A stretch of DNA of 64,000 nt from Longitalea luteola. Lineage in GTDB: Bacteria > Bacteroidota > Bacteroidia > Chitinophagales > Chitinophagaceae. The translations under genes were made by a program, and so were the position numbers. The stretch spans positions 1 to 64,000 of the forward strand of contig NZ_JAFIQX010000006.1 in assembly GCF_017356035.1 (NCBI RefSeq). The letters run 5' to 3'. The notes beneath the pieces are model-generated. The model saw only the letters and a program-made list of their open reading frames with translations. It was not told where the DNA came from and made no database searches. This document shows, piece by piece, positions 1 through 7,031 of this stretch. Within the stretch, counting starts at the first letter, position 1. Each line of letters starts with the position of its first letter.

Positions 1-243
1 GTCCCACCTGCAGCATAAAATATATCCTGACCCTATAAAACTAAAAAGAAAAAATCCTCAAACTGTCGGATCAAATACTAGCTAGAACATATCAAAGCTG
101 TGGATGTAACCGCCTTTTCAACGGTAAATCAAATACTAACATATTGTCTTACTCCTCGGAACGGTACTTTCAAGAGTTCCAGGAAATAAACGTGTATAGA
201 ACGTCATAAGACGTCTTCCAATAATAAAAAACCGTCATATCCG

Positions 244-579
244 TCAGGCCAGCACTTCTGCGCTCAGGTTTTGCTTTACCTCCTCTTCTTCGAGGTGTAC
301 ATACTGCGCGAACTCTCTTATCGAAACATAATCTTTCTTCTTCCGGCCCAGTTCTTCGCGGATCGTTTGTAATAACCGCTGGGCTGTACGTATATTAATG
401 CCAAGGATCTTCGTGATATCATTAGTATGTATCACCAGCCGTTGGGTGGCTCTCCTGGCTGAAGCGGGCAGTTTTTTCGTAGTCTTTTTCTTTTTAACGG
501 CGACATTCTTTTTGGTAGCTGTTGCCTTCTTCTTCGCGGGAACGTTCCTTTTTGCAGCAATGCGTTTCTTTTTTGCCAT
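244..579 (-). CDS. Small Lys-rich HTH DNA-binding protein
   Basis: A 111-residue protein in two parts. The first ~40 residues are a Lys/Ala-rich histone-H1-like tail with repeated KKK and AKK words. From about residue 45 to the end there is a compact helical domain (IHTNDITKILGI, RTAQRLLQTIRE, VSIREFAQYVHL) of the HTH type found in many small Bacteroidota proteins. I infer nonspecific plus specific DNA binding; no target is known. I chose ATG at 579 because the only longer option starts at TTG (588). A perfect 8-bp inverted repeat at 603-627 lies just upstream and could be its own operator. It is the last gene of the minus-strand cluster led by the MauE-like gene, after a 175-nt gap. Confidence 0.75.
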   Translation of the reverse strand: MAKKKRIAAKRNVPAKKKATATKKNVAVKKKKTTKKLPASARRATQRLVIHTNDITKILGINIRTAQRLLQTIREELGRKKKDYVSIREFAQYVHLEEEEVKQNLSAEVLA

Positions 580-602
580 GCTGTTCAATACATTTAATAG
601 GT

Positions 603-627
603 TAAGCCAATAGTGGCAGTTGGCTTA
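603..627. promoter_or_regulatory. Perfect 8-bp inverted repeat upstream of HTH gene
   Basis: Arms TAAGCCAA and TTGGCTTA, separated by 9 nt, lie 24-48 nt upstream of the ATG at 579 on the minus strand. The position suits an operator for the adjacent HTH protein, or a 5' UTR hairpin. Function is inferred from position only. Confidence 0.35.
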
Positions 628-753
628 CTAATCGGAGCATCGTGTATAAAACTTCCAAAGTATCTGTTGGTGGAAGTGCTACTTTTCTGGCCGTGTAAAT
701 TAAAAGGATTTTTGAAATCAGGCAAATTTATTACGTAAAGTCCGCAGCATTTT

Positions 754-1548
754 CTAATCGCTGCCAGCCATCGTGATGCTGGCTTTGCACCAATCTACCA
801 GCAGCAGGTTCCAGGTAGTGGCTACCTGGGCAAATTCGTCATCGATGCCATCAATAGCCAGCAGGCTTAAATGGGTAATTCGGTTATTAACAAGCGTACC
901 GTAATATGTATAATTGTCCGACTGCAGGGCAAACCCATTCTCAACATAGTCGTTGCCATCGAGCCGGACATTGCCCTTTTTACTTATGGGGATGGCTGCG
1001 CAAAAAGCGTCAAATGGGATGTCGGCTCCCAGTTGGGCAGTCAACTGGCGGATATGGATACTCCCATAACCCATTAAGGGGTTTCTATCGCCTTCAGCCA
1101 AAAGAATGGGATCTATAAGTGCCATTTCCTCCTGGATCTCTGGCATCGCCGATATTGGCAGAAACTCCAACTGCAGCCATTCATCAGCCGTTATATCCAA
1201 TGTAAATTGTTGAAAGAAAGGCGTGGTAGTAGGGTGGGCGCTGGCGGCATGGCGGGTGGGTACGTTATGGCCTAATGACACCTGTTGCAACTGATCCTTA
1301 CCCAGCACATGAAGGGTCAATTTTCTAAATATTGAAATATCATCTGCCCCGGCAGGATGGGCCTTAATTACCCGCCATTCCCGCCCGTCTATCGTTAATG
1401 AAACCGGTTTATTAAATGAAGGCGGCAATTGCGACAATCCGATCTTATATGTCCCGATCTGGTTCCCTGTTATACCATCAATACAGGTCACCCTGATCTT
1501 CCGGGGAAATAATTGCAGGGCTGCATCCAACACTTTAGCGTAGTTCAC
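754..1548 (-). CDS. Uncharacterised protein downstream of kinase-LanC fusion
   Basis: A 264-residue soluble protein that I do not recognise. It has no signal peptide, membrane segment or cysteine-rich motif. The N-terminal ~85 residues read as a beta-rich module (RVTCIDGITGNQIGTY, LTIDGREWRVIKAHP). The middle is Pro/His/Thr-rich linker, and the C-terminal half is mixed alpha/beta, rich in Asp and Asn. The start is GTG at 1548, only 35 nt after the stop of the kinase-LanC gene, so the two are very likely co-transcribed. That makes it a candidate substrate, partner or specificity factor of the kinase-LanC protein, but this rests on position alone. Confidence 0.7.
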   Translation of the reverse strand: MNYAKVLDAALQLFPRKIRVTCIDGITGNQIGTYKIGLSQLPPSFNKPVSLTIDGREWRVIKAHPAGADDISIFRKLTLHVLGKDQLQQVSLGHNVPTRHAASAHPTTTPFFQQFTLDITADEWLQLEFLPISAMPEIQEEMALIDPILLAEGDRNPLMGYGSIHIRQLTAQLGADIPFDAFCAAIPISKKGNVRLDGNDYVENGFALQSDNYTYYGTLVNNRITHLSLLAIDGIDDEFAQVATTWNLLLVDWCKASITMAGSD

Positions 1549-1583
1549 AAAATAGGAATAGGTTTATATTTAAAAATGAACTT

Positions 1584-3731
1584 TTATAACAACGGCATTC
1601 TAATGCCGTCCGGATAACAATATCGCAATAAAAAGTGAATCACCCCGCTGTTTCCCGTCATAAATTCCGAAGTGGGTTGTCGTTCATGCTGTACAAGCCA
1701 GTAAGGACCAAACTGCGGATGATCTTTCTTTAGGTGCATGATCACCTGGGCTATCCAACCGGCTCTTTCCTGCCATTCAGCTTCCTGGAATACTTTATAA
1801 GCTTCCAGATATACCTCACCCAAACCGCTCAATCCCTGCAGCTGGCTCAGGTTGTTATCCAGCACCTGTTTGGGATGATTTAATAATGCACCGGTGGCAT
1901 AATGTTTATATTGTAGCTTATCTGTAGGGCTATCCGAACATTCATAAGCTTTTATAAAAGCGAGGGCGATTCCCGACGTGCCTTCGCTCCACCAGTGCAT
2001 TAATTCTTTGTTCCTGTCGGTGCGCCATTGTATTTTGTCGCCCCGGTGAACGGCTTTTTTCATTAACCAGCGCAAGCCGGCTTGTGCAGCTGCCTGGGCT
2101 TTTTTGTCGTTATAACGTTTTGCATATTCCAGTAAAAAATAAATGATGCCTGAAGCCCCATTGGCAAATCCCTGCCTTTTCTTTTGTTTACCTTTTACTT
2201 CTTTATATACCCACGAACCATCTTTATGTTGATGCTGTATCAACCAGCCAACATATTTACTCAGTCGCTCTCTCATTGTTCCAGGCGGTAAAAAGTCATG
2301 GCATAGCCAATGGGCCATACCCTGACCGGCTATGCCATTTATAAAACCAGGTTCCTGGTTTTCCCGGTTCAGCAATTCATTTATCCAGTCCAGATAAATG
2401 GTTTTAGGTTCTATAAGTCCATCCGCTATGGCGCAAGCCAGCGTAGCGGCAATACCTGATGAACCGAAATGCAGACTGGCTGAAACCTGCCCAATGCGCT
2501 TCATGTATTTAGATTCGATCAAATTCAGTGCATGATGGATAGGGGTTGAGGCAGTACTAATATCGAACCCCAGGCGATTAGCTACATTTATCACATACAT
2601 GGCACCTGTAGCCCCTTTGCTGAAACTGGTATACCAGGCTTTATTGATCTTATTCTTGTCAATATTAGGTTCAGCTTCCATGTCTTCCGAAAACCAGCCT
2701 TTATTTTCATCCGCAAGCAAAGGAGAAGTCAGGGTATTCAATGCCCGTTTTACTACTTGTTGTATTTGCGTACTGGTATAAGCAACCGGTTTTATTACCT
2801 GTCGTTCTACTTTATTGCGCAGGTCACCTTTATATTGAACTAACGCATCATATACAAGTGGTAAAGCCGGCCGTTTGGTGGCATCAGGATGCAGGCATTG
2901 CACCACCATGTCGGCTATAATTTTGTCAGGAATAAGAAAATGTACTTTGTCATACAATTCATCAATCTGGGTGTCTGTAAGCTTATATGGCGATATACCC
3001 GTCCATACCTGCAATAACACTGCGCCGGCGGAAAATACATCCTCTTTGATCGTAGGCGTTTCTGTTTTAAGTTGCTCCGGCGACATATAACCATGTGTTC
3101 CTAACTGAAATGGCGGCGCCGGCGCCTGTTGTTGCAGGGAATAACTTAATTCCATATCTATCACCGCCACCTTGCCATTGGGCATAATGATAAAATTATT
3201 GGAAGTAGCATCACGGTGCACAACATGGTGTTTATGCAGGGTATTCAACAGGTCAACGATCTGAATTAAATAATTGACAAAGGTTATTCCCGTACGGGTT
3301 CCGGTTAGTAGCCCATCACGCAACTCGCCATTTTTATCGCGGCAGGCTTTATACAAGGGTTTGCCTTTTATGCGCTCCATCACCAGGTAATAATTACCAT
3401 TTTCTTCAAAATGCCCCAACAGCCTTGGCATACGTACTTTATCCTGTAATGCTGCATGCAGTTGTTGCTGCCAGATCAACCTATCCTTGATATCACGGCC
3501 ATGTTTGTCTTTACTATCCCCATAAGTACCCTCTTTAATAACGCAAAAACCGAAATTGGTAAGGCTCTTTATGTACAGGCATTTGACAACATCATTCTTC
3601 TGACTTTCTTTTAAACTTTTGACTATAATATAATTGTAGCCGATGCGTTTTCCGGCCTTTTTAATGGCTTTGCCTTTTACCTCTGTTTCCACCGCACTTT
3701 GTGATACAGTTATTTCACTTGCTGCTTTCAT
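1584..3731 (-). CDS. Ser/Thr protein kinase fused to LanC-like domain
   Basis: A 715-residue two-domain protein. Residues ~35-305 are an Hanks-type kinase: Lys66 in VIKEG, catalytic HRD at 172-174 with Asn179, metal-binding Asp192 in a DME form of DFG, and an SPEQ activation-segment end near 217-220. Residues ~372-703 form a LanC-like alpha/alpha toroid with seven regularly spaced GxxG motifs (for example GATG, GSSG, GIAG, GASG, GTSG, GLSG, GNSG). The zinc ligands of true LanC cyclases are not evident: WWSEG and LQGLSG stand where WC-G and CHG are expected. There is no room for an N-terminal phosphoSer/Thr lyase domain as in class III/IV lanthipeptide synthetases. It may therefore phosphorylate a peptide or protein docked on the toroid rather than make lanthionine. 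No precursor peptide is visible beside it. Confidence 0.88.
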   Translation of the reverse strand: MKAASEITVSQSAVETEVKGKAIKKAGKRIGYNYIIVKSLKESQKNDVVKCLYIKSLTNFGFCVIKEGTYGDSKDKHGRDIKDRLIWQQQLHAALQDKVRMPRLLGHFEENGNYYLVMERIKGKPLYKACRDKNGELRDGLLTGTRTGITFVNYLIQIVDLLNTLHKHHVVHRDATSNNFIIMPNGKVAVIDMELSYSLQQQAPAPPFQLGTHGYMSPEQLKTETPTIKEDVFSAGAVLLQVWTGISPYKLTDTQIDELYDKVHFLIPDKIIADMVVQCLHPDATKRPALPLVYDALVQYKGDLRNKVERQVIKPVAYTSTQIQQVVKRALNTLTSPLLADENKGWFSEDMEAEPNIDKNKINKAWYTSFSKGATGAMYVINVANRLGFDISTASTPIHHALNLIESKYMKRIGQVSASLHFGSSGIAATLACAIADGLIEPKTIYLDWINELLNRENQEPGFINGIAGQGMAHWLCHDFLPPGTMRERLSKYVGWLIQHQHKDGSWVYKEVKGKQKKRQGFANGASGIIYFLLEYAKRYNDKKAQAAAQAGLRWLMKKAVHRGDKIQWRTDRNKELMHWWSEGTSGIALAFIKAYECSDSPTDKLQYKHYATGALLNHPKQVLDNNLSQLQGLSGLGEVYLEAYKVFQEAEWQERAGWIAQVIMHLKKDHPQFGPYWLVQHERQPTSEFMTGNSGVIHFLLRYCYPDGIRMPLL

Positions 3732-3783
3732 ACATTTAACCTTTACGTATTGGTATTACATAACTATTAAAATTCGGAACGTT

Positions 3784-3804
3784 CACTGCAGTCTGCCTGC
3801 AGTG
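3784..3804. promoter_or_regulatory. Perfect 8-bp palindrome before kinase-LanC gene
   Basis: Arms CACTGCAG and CTGCAGTG flank a 5-nt loop in the 100-nt gap between the HTH gene and the kinase-LanC gene. No T-run follows on either strand, so an operator or an mRNA-processing hairpin is more likely than a terminator. Confidence 0.4.
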
Positions 3805-3831
3805 GCCAGTAAACTTTCACACAAAGCATCG

Positions 3832-4110
3832 TCATTCATTTAATTCCATATTATAATTTTCCAGTAACGGCTTTAATTTGTTCTTTGAAAAAAAGGCAAT
3901 CACAAAAAAACCTTCTTCTTCATAGAAATAACTTTCGCGGTAGCTGTCAAACTTGATCGGACAACCAAGTCCTTTCATAAAATTGATGTAATCATAAATA
4001 CTTCTCTCGGAAAGATTTAACCGTTCAGCCAGTTGGGCTGGTGTACCGGTTCCCTTAATGCGAATAAGGTGATCGAGTCGCGAGAGCCGGTCAATAATGT
4101 CTCTTTGCAT
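3832..4110 (-). CDS. Small HTH protein
   Basis: A 92-residue protein starting at ATG 4110; a GTG at 4146 would add 12 residues. Residues ~1-45 form a winged-helix HTH of the HTH_11/DeoR type (IDRLSRLDHLIRIKGTG, AQLAERLNLSERSIYDYINF). The tail (IKFDSYRESYFYEEEGFF) resembles the short beta wing seen in Bacteroidota HTH proteins that accompany peptide and MauE genes. It lies between the MauE-like gene and the kinase-LanC gene on the same strand, so local regulation is the simplest inference. Inverted repeats at 4173-4191 and 3784-3804 are possible binding sites. Confidence 0.75.
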   Translation of the reverse strand: MQRDIIDRLSRLDHLIRIKGTGTPAQLAERLNLSERSIYDYINFMKGLGCPIKFDSYRESYFYEEEGFFVIAFFSKNKLKPLLENYNMELNE

Positions 4111-4172
4111 ATCGGGTGAATTTGTGCGACGATGGTAAGTCGTCACGGGATAAGGAATCTTGGTTTCTGGTA

Positions 4173-4191
4173 GTTACGTCCGAAACGTAAC
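4173..4191. promoter_or_regulatory. Perfect 7-bp inverted repeat upstream of HTH gene
   Basis: GTTACGT and ACGTAAC separated by 5 nt, in the spacer between the MauE-like gene and the HTH gene. Candidate operator; function inferred from symmetry and position only. Confidence 0.35.
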
Positions 4192-4235
4192 ATGGCCTTT
4201 TATGAAGTCGGAATTAACAGTGTGAATGGAAATGA

Positions 4236-4679
4236 TTAAGCTAAAGCAGGCAGTTTGGGAAGGGTTCGTCGCTTTTTACGCTCAAGATAAATACCCCAGG
4301 CAGATAATGCTACAAAAGCGCTATTGAATACAACATGTGCGCTCCACGACATTTCTTCAAGTATTCCGCCGCAAGAACACGGGATTTCGCTTCCGAACAG
4401 CAGCATGGCCGCTATATAAATAGTAAATAACGACATTACAACACAACAAGCATACAAGCCGGTGAGACGTAATGCCGGTATAGCCATAAAAGCGGCAATC
4501 AGCAGCTCACTGACAGGCACCCCCCAGGCTAATTCACTGGCAAAGGGCGCAATAAAGGGCGATTCTGAAAGTCCGAATTGAAAATTGTAATAGTCAAGCA
4601 ATTTGGCGGTAGCAGCGTACACAAAGAGGATAATGTTCAAAGTGCATATGATCCCCAAGGCCACATTACTCTTTTTCAT
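4236..4679 (-). CDS. MauE/DoxX-like redox-associated membrane protein
   Basis: A 147-residue inner-membrane protein with about four hydrophobic helices (roughly 7-25, 50-70, 74-96, 115-132) and a PCSCGG motif (Cys101, Cys103) followed by a conserved MSW-H segment. This CxC before the last helix is typical of Bacteroidota MauE-like proteins, a family linked to disulfide formation in exported proteins (MauE of methylamine dehydrogenase maturation). I chose ATG at 4679 because the 38 residues added by an upstream start are charged and unlike the family. A paralog with the same CSCGG and MSW-H elements lies at 20749-21231. It heads the minus-strand cluster that contains the kinase-LanC fusion. 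Confidence 0.82.
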   Translation of the reverse strand: MKKSNVALGIICTLNIILFVYAATAKLLDYYNFQFGLSESPFIAPFASELAWGVPVSELLIAAFMAIPALRLTGLYACCVVMSLFTIYIAAMLLFGSEIPCSCGGILEEMSWSAHVVFNSAFVALSAWGIYLERKKRRTLPKLPALA

Positions 4680-5221
4680 AGCATTGCAGGTTCTTAATGT
4701 TGACGAATAAGGTTTATTGCCCTGCCGTGCGACAGGGTGTTTATGCTTGCATGTTTTCCTTAAAAAACTATAATTATACGGTTGGGTTTTCATCAGGAAC
4801 GGAAATGCCGGTTCATTCCAATTTGGGATGGAATGGCATTATAACTATTACCAACCGGATCTTTGATGGGAGGTTAGAAGGAGTGTCGGGAGCTGGCTTT
4901 AACCTCTGTATATTATCTTACTGTAAAATTACAAAGGAATTTTATTTTCCAATGTTAAGTTTTTATCCGACATCGGTACGTTTAAAATGATTTACTAATT
5001 GTTTTACTGACAGTTTAATATTACACCCGCTATTAATGTAACTTTTTGTCAAAATCGAACGTCCGGTGTTTGTAAATAAGCAATAAAGTATTTCTGAAAA
5101 TAATTGTTACCGTTGCACATGTTCCAGGTAAACTGAAATGCATGTTTGTTAATATGTGTTCATATTTTCATAACAGTGCAATTTCATTCGTTAATATAAT
5201 TTGCACGTCTCTGTTATAGTT
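4680..5221. other. 541-bp divergent intergenic region with hairpins
   Basis: Separates the MauE-like gene (minus) from the ECF sigma gene (plus). It holds an extended imperfect palindrome at 4804-4840 (outer arms AATGCC/GGCATT, inner arms CATTCCA/TGGAATG) and a short CCCTG/CAGGG hairpin at 4720-4737. A possible -7-like element, TATAATTTG, ends at about 5202, close to the sigma start. I see no gene in it. Confidence 0.5.
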
Positions 5222-5809
5222 ATGTGGCAGAACCGACTACTTAATCCAAAAACCGGATCACCCAATACTGATGAACTGTTATTTAACGAATGGTATCATC
5301 AGCATTGGGAATTATTATTTAAGCTGGCCTGTAAAAAAACAGGCTCAGCCGATGATGCGTATGATCTTGTGCACGACCTGTTTGCCGACATCTGGCGCTC
5401 CATGCCTGAATTATCCGATGATGCTGCTGCCGTGAGGTCATACCTGGTCGCCTGTTTATATCATAAGGTCTTTAATTATTTCCGGTCAAAAGGACTGCGC
5501 GAAAAACACTACAAAAACCTGGAGACATTTTTGACGAATCAATCAGTTGCCGACCCTGCACATGCCTTACAGCAGCAGGAACAGGAGCAGGAGAATATTC
5601 AGCAGGCCATAGAAAAAGAAATTACAGGCATGCCTGAGAAAATGAAAAAGATATTCATCCGCAACTACTATCAGGACCAGTCTATTTCGCAGATCGCCGG
5701 TGATCTTTCCCTTTCAAAACAAACGGTAAAGAATCAATTGCATATAGCTTCAAAGCGCTTACGCCGGGCAGTGAAGCAGATTGCCGTGCACGTATTCTTT
5801 TTCCTGTAG
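5222..5809 (+). CDS. ECF RNA polymerase sigma factor (FecI-like)
   Basis: A 195-residue ECF sigma factor. Region 2 is seen in WELLFKLACKKTG and DLVHDLFADIWRS, and region 4 in MPEKMKKIFIRNYYQDQ followed by the HTH ISQIAGDLSLSKQTVKNQL. It would bind core polymerase and direct transcription of the downstream FecR and TonB-receptor locus. I chose ATG at 5222 over an upstream TTG at 5201. The FecR-type anti-sigma gene follows 148 nt downstream on the same strand. The C-terminal IAVHVFFFL tail is hydrophobic, as in many Bacteroidota FecI proteins. Confidence 0.92.
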   Translation: MWQNRLLNPKTGSPNTDELLFNEWYHQHWELLFKLACKKTGSADDAYDLVHDLFADIWRSMPELSDDAAAVRSYLVACLYHKVFNYFRSKGLREKHYKNLETFLTNQSVADPAHALQQQEQEQENIQQAIEKEITGMPEKMKKIFIRNYYQDQSISQIAGDLSLSKQTVKNQLHIASKRLRRAVKQIAVHVFFFL

Positions 5810-5957
5810 GCCCGGCCAACAACTTAGGCAATTATCTGCCGGGAACTCCATCACATAGAGATACTCAAAAAGTAATATTGGAACACCTTTATGGCTTAAC
5901 ATTATGGTAATATACACGGCATGGTACTATTTGCCGCCCGTGTTATTACTATGATGT

Positions 5958-6956
5958 ATGAAACAAAGCCCCATGTCCGTTGAAGCATTGATTCAACGGT
6001 TCAGGAACAATGAATGCACCCCCGAAGAAATTGAACTGCTACAACACTGGGTTGCCCAACTCGACATGTCTGATGGATCAACGGAATTGTCGCCAGGGCA
6101 GCTACATGCGGTTAAAGACCGCATGTACCATCAAGTGACAAGCATCCAGACTGTACCCAACCGCCACGGGCTAAACTATCGTCGTTTGCTGGTAGCTGCC
6201 AGCTGGCTGGTACTGGCTGTGTCGGTTATTATATTAGGGTATATTAACCGTCCTTCTGCTGTAAATGTTCCAGCTTCAAAACCGCTGCTCACTGTCATCG
6301 AAAACAATCACCCGGGCATCAGGCGCATCAGCCTGCCTGATGGATCGCAGGTATGTTTGAACACACATTCGCGGCTCGAATTTGATCCACAACAATTCAA
6401 TACTAAAGAACGCCTGGTTAAATTATCGGGCGAAGGCTTCTTCGAGGTGGTCCCTTACACTTCACCTGAAACATCACAAAAGATCCCGTTCATTGTAGAG
6501 ACCGGCAGCTTACGAACCCGTGTATTAGGTACAGCTTTTAACATAGAAGCCTATGCACTGGCATCGGAAGTACGTGTTTCCCTGGTGCATGGTAAGATTG
6601 CATTAGACGATACCGCTACCGATCAAACTACTTTGCTTTCCCCTAACCAGGCGGTACGTTATTCTAAACAAACCCAATCGTGGCAGGTAATGCCTGTAAT
6701 GGCCGAAAATGTGGCCTTATGGACCAAAGGATACCTGGTATTCAATGAAGTTCCGTTGCAGGAAGCTATTGAACGTATCAGCCAAAGGTATCAGGTGCCT
6801 ATTGAATATGATGCAGCACTTGTTCAAAACAAACGCATCACGGCGAGCTTCCATAATACCTCGTGGCCAAACGTGCTGGGCAATATCCTGTTTGTGCATG
6901 ACCTGCAATACAGAAGGTCAGGGGAGAAGATCATCATCGGGAAAGCTAGACACTAA
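5958..6956 (+). CDS. FecR-type anti-sigma factor
   Basis: A 332-residue single-pass inner-membrane protein. A cytoplasmic helical segment (1-70) would hold the sigma factor. A transmembrane helix lies at ~76-95. The periplasmic FecR domain (~110-225: RRISLPDGSQV, LSGEGFFEV, VLGTAFNIEAY) is followed by a C-terminal DUF4974-like domain (~250-330: FNEVPLQEAIERISQRY). By analogy with FecIRA it relays receptor occupancy to the sigma factor encoded at 5222-5809. The cognate receptor is probably the next gene, 75 nt downstream, which carries the STN domain that contacts FecR. Confidence 0.93.
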   Translation: MKQSPMSVEALIQRFRNNECTPEEIELLQHWVAQLDMSDGSTELSPGQLHAVKDRMYHQVTSIQTVPNRHGLNYRRLLVAASWLVLAVSVIILGYINRPSAVNVPASKPLLTVIENNHPGIRRISLPDGSQVCLNTHSRLEFDPQQFNTKERLVKLSGEGFFEVVPYTSPETSQKIPFIVETGSLRTRVLGTAFNIEAYALASEVRVSLVHGKIALDDTATDQTTLLSPNQAVRYSKQTQSWQVMPVMAENVALWTKGYLVFNEVPLQEAIERISQRYQVPIEYDAALVQNKRITASFHNTSWPNVLGNILFVHDLQYRRSGEKIIIGKARH

Positions 6957-6957
6957 A

Positions 6958-6972
6958 CCTGCCGGCAGGCGC
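6958..6972. repeat. Copy of 15-mer palindromic element
   Basis: The reverse complement of this site reads GCGCCTGCCGGCAGG, identical to 63253-63267. It starts 1 nt after the FecR stop codon and contains a 12-bp perfect palindrome. Confidence 0.5.
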
Positions 6973-7031
6973 AAACAGCATCCTATAATTATTAATTCAG
7001 TAAACAAAGCCATTCAGAACAAGACTGTGAT

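Noticed and set aside
1-243. Left-edge sequence as part of a gene
   Set aside because: No open frame of useful length or motif; the region is AT-rich and holds no recognisable feature.
398-613. Plus-strand ORF opposite the Lys-rich HTH gene
   Set aside because: Its Phe-rich translation is the antisense image of Lys codons (AAA/AAG), and it overlaps a credible gene completely.
3731-3831. Lanthipeptide-type precursor before the kinase-LanC gene
   Set aside because: The 100-nt gap holds no ORF with a Ser/Thr/Cys-rich core; only a palindrome is present.
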